The position numbers and the translations under genes were made by a program. Shown in pieces: positions 13,301-25,640 of a stretch of 64,000 nucleotides of DNA. How positions within the stretch are numbered: position 1 is the first letter of the stretch; every line of letters begins with the position of its first letter. The DNA lies in NCBI GenBank assembly GCA_947846985.1, contig CANTUZ010000006.1, positions 51,368,707 through 51,432,706 on the forward strand, in the 5' to 3' direction. This DNA is from Fratercula arctica (taxonomy: Eukaryota > Chordata > Aves > Charadriiformes > Alcidae). The notes under the pieces are model-generated. The model made no database searches, was not told where the DNA came from, and was given only the letters and a program-made list of their open reading frames with translations.

Positions 13301-14740
13301 AGTGCTGCTATCAGAAACCACAGTTCCGTCCTGAAGGACCTGCCCACCAGCTAGTTCCTCAATGCTGGGCACCTGCAAATGAGAGGCCGCAGCCCACTCA
13401 TGCATCACACAGGGCAGCTCCACACCTGTACACACCTGCACCCAGGCAGTAGGAATTTGTCCTGCGCAATGCCTGATGCTGCAGAGCTGTTCCTTCTTCA
13501 CAGCGACCCACAGCCTTAACCCCGGAGCTGTTCCCAGTTTATTCTCCCCAGATTTGTCTCTAAGCCATCAGCTGCAATGGATTTAAGGTTATAGAAAGAT
13601 ACAATCTACAGGGTGATTTCCCAAGTTACACCAGAGCCTGGTGTGTACCAGAAAAATTAAGGGATGGATAACCTGCTAGCATGTGCATCAGCGTACATCA
13701 TGTGTACGCTTCCTTTAGCTCTCCCCAGCCAGAGCACTGCATCAAGCACCGGGGCACAGCAAGGCCAGGACGTTGCCTCACCACACACGCCCACACCCCA
13801 GCCATCTCCCTTTCCTCCCCAACCAGCACAATTACTGGTTTTTGTCACCCTATGCTGTCTTGATTCTGTAATGTCTAATAGTAGGGTAAATTAATGACCG
13901 ACTCTCTCACAACCCATTTTCACAAGATTTATAGGAAACCAAGAGTTTCAATCCTTTGTCAAAACCAGGCAAGAACTGCTAAAATTATATGGAAAAGAGC
14001 CAGCTGGGATAGACAGACAAAGCATGAGCATAAAAGCCTCATTTCCTTTCGCAGCAAGCCTAAAATTATCTAGGGAGGATATATACTAAAAGGCAAGTAG
14101 GTCCACACAGTAAAACAGATGTCTGTAAGTCAGCTTCAGGTGCAGGAACAGTATAGCGCTGCATCTGAGATAACTTCTCCCACAGGAGTCAGCGCAAGGG
14201 TTTCTCCACAACATCACACTAATGCACAAAGACCTTGCCCATCGACTCAAAGGTCCTGCTCTCAGGACATGCAGCGTTCTTATGTTGGGATGTGCCAAAC
14301 ACTGCACGCACAAGGGTAGATCTCCAGCCAACATAAAATAAGGGCAGGGCTTTGACTCCAACAGCACTGTAGACTTCAATTGCCTAAAGCTGGGTGGTGC
14401 AGTGTTCTGATGGGATACGAAGTTCCTCTTTAGTCTGCCAGGAAACCCCATTGCGAGTGCTTTCTGCTGACCAGCACAGATTAACTCAATAAAATGTATC
14501 TAAATCCCACATCCGTTTATGGACCTTAGTCCCAATAGGCATAAATCCACTTCATGGAATATAGCATTAAATAATGCTTTGTACTTCCAGCAATTCTCAG
14601 CTGAGCACTTTGGCACCACAGGGAGATTGTTACTCCCATGAAATAAGACATTTCCCATTTAATTGCCAATAAAAGGATACAATTTATGAATAATTTTTTG
14701 TGTTTTTTTAAATTTAGTATACATCTGAGAACCACTTGAA
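7309..14740. other. Intergenic sequence with no gene seen
   Basis: The longest open frame (plus strand, 11754-12329, 191 codons) runs through an A homopolymer and has no family resemblance. Nothing else supports a gene. Confidence 0.45.
9095..9150 (-). repeat. Possible MIR-like fragment
   Basis: TTTTGCAGATAGGGAGAGCT followed by GTGGCACAGAAGG has the order of the antisense MIR core. Short and diverged. Confidence 0.3.
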
Positions 14741-14751
14741 GAAGGCTTGGC

Positions 14752-14769
14752 GGGGGGGGGGGGGGGGGG
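14752..14769 (+). repeat. Poly-G tract (18 G)
   Basis: An uninterrupted run of 18 G, able to form a G-quadruplex, and a likely site of length error. Confidence 0.9.
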
Positions 14770-17700
14770 TGTAGGAATAATTTCACCTAAAGTTTTGCCC
14801 CACGAAAACCAAAATTTGAGGAGGAACGTGCTAAAAGCAGATATCCATACATCTATCACTGGCTTGATAGCCCATTAAATTGGTTTATACTGAGGGGAAC
14901 CTTTAAATGCAAAGACGTTTTGCTTAAAGCAGTAAAATAGTTTGAAAGCAGCTAAAAGCAGTAGGTTCACAATTAGGACTATTCTGTTGTCCAGAATGAA
15001 ACCACGTCAGACTTAACATACGAGACTGCTGACATGAGCTCAAAGTGGACAGGGCATACGGCTCAAGTGGCATGCCATCCTCCTAACTGCCCCAAACATA
15101 GGCCAGCCTACACTAGACTTTTGATTCTTAGAGATATCCAACACCCAATCTTGCATTGGTACCACCTGGAGACAGAGGGCATTCAGTCCTTGTTTCAAAG
15201 ATCTCTAGCAATGCCGACATAGATCAGCATGCTCTCTGCAAACTAGAAATATCTGCCAGCCCCATCTCAGGAACAGAGCACCCTTTCCAGTCAGCTGTAC
15301 TTAGAGCATGGCTTCAAAGATACTAACAGAGGCATGCTGCAAACAGGCATCAAAGAAGGTTGAACCATGCGTTACCAGTACAGAGGCACCACTAAAAGAA
15401 GTAGATTTGAATAGGTGACACACCTTCTGGAGTCTGCATTGATTTAAGAGGGATTCCAGCTCCCAGCGTAACTGCTGCTGCACCAATGCAGACAGTTGGC
15501 AGAGCTCTCTCTTACCATGAGGATTTTTGTGCCACCTGAGCCCACACCCCAGCAGACAGCAACAAGCAACACCGTAGGCAGACTTCAAGCACCACCCTGA
15601 TCACCAAGCAGTGTTTCTAGATGGCTAGAAAGCCAGCACCCAGGAGAACATATGAGAGCCAACCTCCATCCAGCCTAACGCTCAAATTAATTCTTAAGTG
15701 ATATAAAGACATGCAGAGTAAACAGCCTCTTCTCTTCCTTCTCAAATGCTGCTTCTTTTTAAGATGCTATAACATTACATCAATTTCTACTCTTTCTTCC
15801 ACCTCCTATAGTCCTGAAGGCTCTGAGAGCTCTAAGTTAACAACTGAAATCACAGAATTACTATCTGCAGTTGCTCTGACTGAAAGAGAATCTAATTGTT
15901 TAATGTAATGGTAAATAAACGGTAATCATTGCTTGCCTCCCTAGGCTCCAGAATATCCACGGGATCTCTTAAAAGTGATTATACTTCTTTCTTTCTTAAG
16001 TCTCTGAGCCATGTGAGCTGATAACATTGGACTCAGATCAGGCTTCCAGCCTGTCCACGCAACACGTGAATTTCCAGCCACCCACCTGGCCTTCAGGTCT
16101 CCCATGCAGCCTTCCAGCATCCTACTCAGCCTTCAGCACGCACCCTTTAGGTCTCCACACAGCAAACAAGCTTCAGCCCTCAGAACAGCCTCTGGGTCAC
16201 CCATGCACCTCTCCAGCCTCACCTCCCATGCACCATGCAGCCTTCCAGCCTCTTTTGTATTTCCTTCCACAGCATTTCTTTCAGCTAGTATCTCTTTCAC
16301 AGCCGCTTTGGAACAGACCCTGTGGCCGTTCTCTGTTCACTATGAGTGATAACACCTGCTCCTGATTGATACCTGCTTTTCAGGTGCGGAAATAATAGTT
16401 TCACCCCCTCTTTAACCCTTTCTTTGCTGTTCCTTTGAAGCATAAATTCACATATTTTCCTCTCTGTCTCTTGTGTTAAATATACTTGCTTCAAGAATAG
16501 CAATCAACTGTACAAAAAATAAAGCAATATATTTAATTATGTCAGAACCGTTACAAGAACACACAAATGAACGTTAAAATCTCAATACAAATAATAACAC
16601 ATAAGGAAAACAATCTTCAGCCAGGAACTGAATCCCAAGGTATTCATACAATTTGTCTAAGATCAATTGCAATTACTGGAAGATAAATGGGGACATACCA
16701 AGAAATATCCCTTTCTTGGCTGCAGCCTTGAACACGACACACAGAGTGTTTCTCAGTTTTATTTTATATCATTTGTGGATATCCCCATCTTTTCAACACT
16801 GTATTTTAAAATAGCGTCTTGCTCATTAAGGTGTTGCAGTGTTGTTTGTGCCAGGCTAATTACTCCTATGTACACTTTCAGAGGCAGCAGGTCTGAGAGT
16901 GAAGGCTGCTGAACTGAAACTGCTAAGAATGAGCTAATTGGTTGAAATAAAAACAAAACACTAACAAGGAATTTTAAAATCAGTCTCAATGACTACTAAA
17001 CATCACTGGTAGTGGACATGGCAGGTATTTTAGAGTATGTGGGCTGTATGGAAAAAATATTTTGCATTTAGCAGCAGCATGTAGTCAGGGTCCTGAGTGC
17101 ACTAATCAGCCTTAACCACCAGAGTATTCTCACCTGAGGCCCCCGCCGACACCCCGACACCTGATGCTCCCGCTACTCCATTTAAGAGGGCCCCCAGTCA
17201 CTCTTTCCCTTATGCTGTAGGTAATGTTGTTTCCAGCTACTTTCTCTGTTGTTCCTGATCTGCAGTTTAAATGTGCTAGGCTATCTCAGACCTGATACGT
17301 CATTTGAATCTGTCACTATCTCTGCTCAGGTATTGTAGGACTGCTCTCTAGGGGGTGAGCATGATCATATTAATGCTAACCTTATTTTCCTGTAAGGTAT
17401 ATTCCTAGTCTTTGTGTTTCCTAGCAGATGTTTAAGACTTTTAATAACTTTTGTAGTGTTCAATTAAGCTATCAAAATCACAACAGATTCTTGCATTTGC
17501 TGAAAGAGAAGCTACCATGAGATGAGTCTCCTCTGTTTTCTAGAGACTAAAGTGAAGGGATGTGCTTACTCCTAAATAGGAAAGTGGCTTTTATGTAGAA
17601 CTTAGACCATGATTCCTCAAGAGATTAAGAATTACCTGCGTGTGGTCAAGCGATGTTCTTCTATAGTATGTCCTAGTTCAGATGAAAAGCTTAAATAAAG

Positions 17701-20700
17701 AACTTGCGTACCCTAATTTTCAAAGGCTCAGTACCCATCTCACAGGCTATTGATCTCTGGAGACCATGCCTTTCTTCGAAATCGTGCTGTCCGGGTGTTT
17801 TGCATTTTGGTGCTATTGTAGCATGATCAGGGAGAGGGCCTTGCTCCCATAGGGCTTGTGCAGAGAAATGGTGGCACCCTCCTGTGCCCTCTAGTGGCTC
17901 CTCAGCAGAAGAGGCAGCGATGGGGACCATCTGAATCTCGCTGGACCGGGCTCTGTATCAACAGAAAGCAACTCCTGGGTACCAAACTCTGCAGCACCAT
18001 AAAAATCTCTCCAAAAAGGGGCTTGAGGGAGCGAGGCTTCTCTGCCCAGCTCTGTAACACCTTGCATTTCAGCTGATCTAAGAAAGGACGATAAAATGGT
18101 TTGACCCTGTCCTGGAGGGACTTGGACAGTAGAAATTAGAAATTGTAGTGCAAAATGGCACTGACATGCCTTCTGCTCCCCTGTGGTGGACAAGGCTGCT
18201 CCAGCACGCCTGCCTTCCTGAGATCAAGAGACACCCCCCTTCCCCAGGCTGCAGCTCTGCTCTGGTGTCCTGCTGGGCAGAGGAGCACGCAGGGGGTGGT
18301 GACTGCTTGTATTTCATCTTGCCTCCTTCCCACGGCTGGACTGGGGAAGCCTTGTATGGTGGTGGCACCCCAGCTCTGAAGAGAAGAGCAGGACAGGCAG
18401 TGTGGCCTGTACAGAGCTGCTATTACAGATACTGGGATGGAATGGGCACAGAACATCACAGGCAAACTCCTCTCTGCCTCTGTACAAACGCTACTGCTCC
18501 TCAAAGTGCATTTGGCTGCTAGTTTTCTTTTCCCGTTCAGGATACAATTATGCACAAGGCTCTGTTGTATAGCCAGACTGTAATTCAATGTGATTTGAAA
18601 TGACAATTGCATGTTGCTGAAACTGCATTCTCCCCTAGCTGAAAACAAAGCCAGAAAGTAGGATTTTCATGAGCTACCAAAAAGTTTACCTCAAACTGAA
18701 CTGTAACTTCAAAGCCTGCTGTGAAGTGCCTCCTGGCTTCCACAATGTGGGAGGGGAAAAGATACTAGATGTTGATAACAGTGCAAATATCTGAGATGGA
18801 TGAAATTGTGAAAGTAGCTTTGAGTCTCTCCTTTTCAAAAAATAAGAAATTTGTTTCCACAAAATAAGCTGATCACCACAACAAGGATTAATCAGATTTT
18901 CCCAGCAGCCTTCCTGCACCAACTATGGGCGTGTAATTGCCGGGAGCTTTCTGATTAGTTATGCACCTGACTTCAGCTCAGGGTCAGGCTAAGGCTATAG
19001 CTATTTCTGTTTGAAATAACCTTTTCTCTGAATATTGCAAGATCAATAGTATGGCTCCTATGTATGTCATCAGTTCTGGCTCTTAGGATGCAAACACCAA
19101 TATTGATCGTTTCAGAAATTAACCCTTGGCTTCAGAGACCTTTGAACCAAAGTGTAATGAGTAATACTGAACTTCAGACTCAAAAGGGGAAATATTTATA
19201 GTCATCCTTTGTTATGTGAAAGATTATTGATTGATAACAAGAGGCAAACTTTCCTGGTAGTAATTCTAGCCACAGCAATTCTATTAGAATATGAGCTCTA
19301 TACCAGAAAAAAATGCATTTGAAGTGTTAAGGTTGTAACATACATAATTAATAGATAACATATCCAAACTTCACACTCCTTTCTACTTATCATTGTTACT
19401 AGAGCTACATGTGTTTGCTGCAGTTATTTCCCCCAGTACCTGTCTGTCAGCACTTGCACATTTCAGAAAGTCCTAACTAAACCATAGATATTGCAATAAT
19501 AATAATTGGAGATGCCGGTAACTGTGGGCTAATCTTCTACCTATGTATAATTAAAATATGGTTATGGAAGGTCTTGGAATTTAAAGGCAACAATCACTCT
19601 CCTGAAATACTACAAGGCACCATCTCTGGTTTTACATTTTCTTCACTTCCCCATGTTCCAGGTATCTTGAAGTGGTTCTCCAGTGTCAACTGGGAGTAAC
19701 TCCTATGAAATCTCTGGAGTTCAAGGCCTGTATTGAATGAGGAGAGTCAGATCCTGTCAGCAGCTGTTGCCAGGCAGACCAAAATGCTGTACGTTAGCAT
19801 TGTTTGGCTTGTATTTATGTCTTGGAACTGCAGATAACTGCGGTTGTATCCAGGGCCAGTTGTAGAGAATTCATTGCCCAAGGGAAATTGGAAATCATAC
19901 AGCTCACAGTCATGCAGAGAAAGCAATAGCTAAATGGTTTGCAGCCCCTCATATCTCGTTGCCCCAGGCAACAGTCTGCACTGTGGAAGTGCAGATCCAG
20001 CCTTTCCCATATGAAGTCTGTAACGTATGGTGTTAATATATGGATTGATGCTATGAAAGCCCTGCTGTAGTACCATTGGGGTGCTCACATATTAGGTGAT
20101 ATGGGTGGGGGCATAAATATCTCAGGATAAGAGCTGCTGGTTTCCATCCAAGATCTTTGAGACATAGACGGAGGTAACTGGAAGCACAGAGATTACAGCC
20201 TGCGCTCACAGATATGGGGCATCTGACTCAAGATCCTCTCAGCCTGGCTTTCCTTGAGCTCTTGCAGGAACTGACCCAAGATCCCCAAATGAACTCAGGA
20301 CAATGCTGACAGTAGGTCTTAAGTCTCAGCTCCCAAGGCAGTGCCTGCACTGTGCTGCCTCTTAAACCTGTTTGCAGCAGGGGCTACAGCTGTGTGAGCT
20401 CCAGCTGAGCACACTCAGACAAAAATATCTTGTCCTGCGAAGTGCTGCGTATCAGCAGTTCCCCATTTATTCACATAGAAATAAAGAGCTCTTTGCACTT
20501 TTCTGGATCAGAGCCACTCTATTCTAATATTGATGAGAGATCATTTCCCACCACCTCTTTGCAATGTTTCAAAGGATTTTGGCTTCTGCAGCGATTTAAC
20601 CTTTACTCCTGTGCTTGAGCAATCCGGGTCAGGAATCAGTGACTTTTAAAATCAAAAGCTGGACCTTTATAGCTCTGTTTAAGCTTACAGAGAGTCAGCT

Positions 20701-22960
20701 TTACATTCACTGTGATAGTCCTGTGCTTACCGGAATGGAGTGCTCAGAGAGCTTCATCTCTGTTGCATTCATGTAACTCTGGAATCAGGAAAGCTCTGCC
20801 AATGCAAGGGAGGGCTGGGCTGGCTGCCCTGAGGTGCCAAACAAGCCCCTGTGTCCTCAGATCAGGAGGGCACTAGATGGTAGTACCTTACACCAGAACC
20901 AAACTGTGGGTGCAATCCATTTTTGAGGCAAGCAGGGTAATGATATGGAAATGGGTGGCAATGCATCTCTAGGAAGGCATGGAGAGTTGGTGCTGTGGCT
21001 GCTAAGCTCTTGGCTGCCTAAAGGATTCAGGACTCAAATTTCATGACAGCAGTGATTTTGGAACAATGCATTTTCAAGAACACTCCAAATACAATGTACA
21101 GCAGGTGCAAAGCTGTTTTTGAGCTATTGTGTGGTGTTCTGGTAAACAAAATGGACAATCATTTCATGACAATGCGGATTGTTGATCCTGGTAGCCTGTC
21201 TTTCCTCTGGCCGTATTGTCTGGGATATTGTTCTGTACTGTCAAGTCCCTCCGATGGCTGGAAAAGATGGAGACAGAACATGGCAGCTCTGTAAGGTAAA
21301 TCCTAGGGTCCACTGCAGTTTGGGATTGTCTGTCTCTGTTCATTCCCTACTACACTGCAAGGAATATTCTAAAAGAAAGCAGGATGAAGCAGGATGAATC
21401 CTCTCACTATTCATTAATGCTGAATTATTTGCAGGCCTCTGCTGAAAAGGCACCAGCCTTCTGTAATGCTGCACTGCAAATGACAAGAAGTGAAATACAT
21501 TACAGATGAATGTAATGTATTTCATCTTTGAATAAATGCTGTTGCTTCAGACTTATACCAGCCTGAGTTCACATGCTGGACATGGCTCTCTTCCAGGACA
21601 TGGGCTCAATCATTCCTCAGAGGCAGTTATGTCTTTGGACTCAGCAATGTTATCTGTGTTGTGCTTACATGACAGTGAAGCTTGAAGATACTGTGATCTC
21701 AACCCAGTTGTCCCCTACACATCTGACCCTATGCCAAAGTGGAGCCTGCTGTCCTTTTCTCCGCTAACCTCTCAAGCTTTTCTTTACAGTGTTTCTGCTC
21801 TCAGAACAGTACCTCCCTCCGTGCCATGATTTACAGATCACTTAAGGTATTTACAAGCGATGTATTTCCATCTATGTATGTAAGAGTTGGCTGTTTCTTC
21901 ACCCTGTCTCCCTCCTGTTCCTCGGTTTCAATTCTGGCTGTGTCTGCTGCACTGGTTAGTGTGAGTCACCAAAGCCGACTGACTAATAATGATCCATGTG
22001 CCACGTTATCCCTTTCACATCATTCTCCAGCACTTTCTTGTGTGAGCAGGAGCAGGCAGCTTTGTAGAGAACTTAGATTTCTCCCAGTCACTGACCCGCT
22101 GACCACCTGGGGAAACCCAGACGTTACTGTGCTGAACGCTAAAGTGAGGTACAAGAGGCTCAGTTAGTGGGCTACAACACATCAGCATTAACACAAAACA
22201 TTTATGGTTTATGTTCTCCCAAATGCTTGAACGCAAGCCCAGCACTGAAAAAAAAAATATCCTAGATTGAATGCTGAGTCATTCATCGGGGACTGAGAGG
22301 CCTCAAACATGGTGCAAAAGAAGGGAGAAAGGAGTACCAGCAATAGAATCATTTAGCTTATTCTCTACTCATTGAGACAGTCTGGTGCTGCAAGTACCTT
22401 CCCAAGGGCTGAACCTGTTTACCCCAGGGAGATGTCCTCTCAGGGATTCAGGCACCATATGGAAGGCAAGAAAAGCAATTAAATAAAAGATGAGGCAAGA
22501 GGTGGAAAAAAACCCCTTGTATTTAACGAGCTGCCAGGAATTGTGATAGAGATAGATGTCAGCTCAGTTTAATTTCCAGCAAGGCCATCTGAGCTTCCCT
22601 CTGCCACAGAAACAGGAACAGACAGGGGCTCCTCTCTGCCTCCTTTTGGCCCTATTTGCCTTTTGATCTCGGGACTCAGCAGTGCAGAATGGCCACAACT
22701 GTCTACCCTGTTAGCAAGCAATTTCTGCCAGCACCAGCAACTTTCATTGTGCCTGACCCAGAGGACTCACACAGGAGGAAACCTCCTAGACTTGCTTTCC
22801 CCTGGAGAGTCCCCCACCTCTTCCTTCCAGGTAGCCCTGGGCTTGCTCTGGAGTGTTTAAGATGAGAGGGGGAAGTACCACAGTCTGAGTAGCTCATTGA
22901 ATGATGCTGCAAGAAGTCATTTTTCCCCTGCTTGTGACCTAAGCTACTTCATTCTTCTGG
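14770..22960. other. Intergenic sequence with no gene seen
   Basis: No recognisable exon. It contains one degenerate tandem region near 16.0-16.3 kb. Open frames such as the 170-codon minus frame at 18136-18648 overlap open frames on the other strand and lack motifs. Confidence 0.45.
16035..16260. repeat. Degenerate tandem repeat with CAGCCTTCCAGC-like units
   Basis: CAGCCTTCCAGC-type units recur, and TTCAGGTCTCCCATGCAGC at about 16,094 recurs as TTTAGGTCTCCACACAGC about 53 bp later. It looks like an eroded minisatellite. Confidence 0.5.
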
Positions 22961-22961
22961 G

Positions 22962-22998
22962 TTTTTTTTTTTTTTTTTTTTTTTGGGGGGGGGGGGGG
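22962..22998 (+). repeat. Poly-T / poly-G junction
   Basis: A run of 23 T passes directly into 14 G and is followed by an A/C-rich stretch. It is a strand-asymmetric low-complexity block. Confidence 0.9.
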
Positions 22999-23584
22999 CG
23001 GAGAAGGTTGTTTCTTAAATAATAATTAAAAAAACAAAACAAAACTGAACAAACAAAACCTAACAGAAAACCACCATGTCTTGTTTGCAAATGCCTGCTC
23101 TGGAACTCAGAAGTTCCTTCATTCTGCCGTATTAAAACTGCTATAGAGGGCCAACACTGAAATGCAGTCCTGAGACAGAGGTGGGTTCAGGAAAGCCATG
23201 AGAGGAGCTGACCCAAACAGCAGACATAGACTTGCTTGTAACTGTAACATGCATCTTAGAATAATTTGAGTTCCAACTACTTTCCAGGCACCAATGGACA
23301 AACTGCAGAGCTTTCTAAGGATGCACAGGACCTGGTGCCTGGCAGGCATAGCTGTGGAAGGGACCATGGGCACTAACAGCAAAACTCATATTCTGCCACC
23401 TGACTTTCCTTCAATAATTTCCTCACATGTTAAACGCTCCTCCATGCATTCGCTCCAAGAAAGAAACACCTATAGGCCATTACTGGGGTAGGCTGGAAAA
23501 TAAAGGACAGGGGGAGACTGCTGTAGCAGTAGATTTAACAGCGGCAATGTGGAGGCTTTTGAAACAAACAGGGACCTAGAGATT

Positions 23585-23650
23585 GACAGACTGGATCACA
23601 CCTCACTTCCATCCAGCCTAGTACCCTGTCTCCAACAGTCACCATCGCAA
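23585..23650. repeat. CR1-like ancient repeat fragment
   Basis: TCCATCCAGCCTAGTACCCT followed by GTCTCCAACAGT closely follows a sauropsid repeat motif (CCATCYAGCCCAGTA..CCTGTCTCCAACAGTGG) that I recall as CR1-related. Orientation uncertain. Confidence 0.5.
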
Positions 23651-25524
23651 AATACGTAAGGAGAAAGTGTGAAAATCCTGCAGCAAGCAGATGGTCCTGT
23701 TCCCTTTTCTCCTCAACATCCTGGTCTCTTCCTGGCTTGAGAAAGAAAGCTCAGGGTTTACAGGCAGTAACTGGTTACAGGCAGTTTTGGGGAGGATATC
23801 AATAAATGAGAAAACAGGGGCTGTAAGCAGTTTTTCCGTTCTGTGGGGCTCTGCTTACTGCATGCTGCTGTAAGTGAAATGATTAATGGTAACGCACCTG
23901 GGTACTGAGGATTTTTCTCTGTCTTGAATTCTGTTAAGGATGGCAGGGTCAGAGTCACATCCCATATGAAAAAGTATTCAGCTAAAATGTAAAAGACAGA
24001 ATGTAGAAGAGAAACACCTCCAAGCTGTTCTCTTCTGAAACAGAAGCAGCCTTACTCCGGCCTATCACCTAAATATTTTGCCTTGAGACAAAGACAAACT
24101 AGTATTCTGGATCCCCAAATCATAACGATTTCTTATGGTCTTTATTTCTGATCATGCCTTGACAAAGCAGATTAGAGTGTGAACTTTATACAAGTACCAT
24201 GTACTACTTGTAATGTTCTACATTTTGGAGAGTACACTAGACACATCTGCACATTTTTCATGGATTTCTCTGAAAGCTTGATTTCCACTTTTTATAGGCA
24301 CAAACTTTGCAGTGTTAGCAAAACACTTTTAAATAGTTCCTTATTAAACAGTTCCCAGTGAAACAGCTGCACAGAATAAGCCATATAGAATGGGGTAAAA
24401 TTAATAACCACAATCTAGGAACAAAAATGTAAGCAAGTAGCTTTTTTAAGCTGCGAAACTAAACAAGATAACTACTTTTTACCTCTTCTTTCCCCTGTTC
24501 CACTTTCCTATGTGGATTCTCTGAGGTCCAATATAATGAGTTTATAAGCCTTTTCTTCACTAATTGCACCTTTCTCTTCAGTCACTGTTTTCATATTTTG
24601 CATGAACTTAATGTTTTATGACCTTTGTCACTTCACCAAATTTGGTACAAATTGGCCAACAGTTCAAAAGCTTTATCAGGATACAGAGAGAAAGATACAG
24701 ATTACAGAAGGTCAATTTTTTTAATATAACTAGTTTAATGGGGAAAGGAACTCCAAACTACCTCTTCTCATTAGAAGGAGATCCCAAGCAAATTTAGCAA
24801 ACACATTGCTGCAGTTTTCTATTGTCCTGTTTCATTGGGAATGCAAAGATAGATGCACATCCCATGCCTGTATCTTTCTTTGGGGTAAGGAAACCTGATG
24901 TGCTATGGTTGGTGGAAAAGACCAATTGCCCTAACTGCTCACCAGAAAACTGAAAGTAGGACAGAGCCGTAGAGTCAGTGGTTCGAAAAGACTTCCTGAA
25001 ATGCATGAATGCTCTAAAACAAAGGGAATAATTTTCTGTTGCAAGCAGGGGAATTTCCATTGCCTTGATTTAAGCCTTTGCACAGAAGTAGCAGAAGGCC
25101 TATTTGATATGGTACCTTGAAAGCTAATTTCTTACAAAATCTATTCTGAGTGTCCTTGCTGCACACAGACAGATCAGAAACATTGCAATCCTTTATCCAG
25201 CTGTGACATATTAGATTATTTGTGGCTTTGCGGCATAAAGCAGATTCTGTGACTTGTGATGCTAAGCCATTGGCCTTGGACAAGAGCCAGCTCGGGTTAT
25301 TCCATTCTGCTGACCTAAATTCCTCTCAAACAGTCAAGTGGATGCAGTATCATCCTTCACTTCCTGTCCCAAATTGCAGCACAGCTTCTCTTCACACACA
25401 CAGATATTTTACACTACTCCTTGGAGCTGGTGGCTAAGCCAAGAGTGGTAGGAATTGACCCACCATGGTTAACAGCTAGAAATTTTAAGTGGTTGTGTTA
25501 AGCCCTGAGATGTCCATCCTAAAC

Positions 25525-25640
25525 CAAGTTCTGCCACTGACTTTCCTTTTCATCTCCCTCAAGTTGCTTAAATTCTTTTTTCTATTCATAAAATGGGAGA
25601 TTGGGCAAATAAGAGTGTGTAAAACCAGATGAAAGCTGAC
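25525..25640 (+). repeat. MIR-like fragment
   Basis: The order AGTTCTGCCACTGACTT, then CTCAAGTTGCTTAAATTC, then ATAAAATGGGAGAT follows the sense MIR consensus. Confidence 0.6.

Noticed and set aside
18136..18648. A 170-codon open frame on the minus strand.
   Set aside because: No motif, and an equally open frame on the opposite strand. Looks like chance in a G+C-moderate stretch.
21739..22167. A 142-codon plus-strand open frame rich in Ser, Leu and Cys.
   Set aside because: No domain, no splice context, and no similarity to any family I know.
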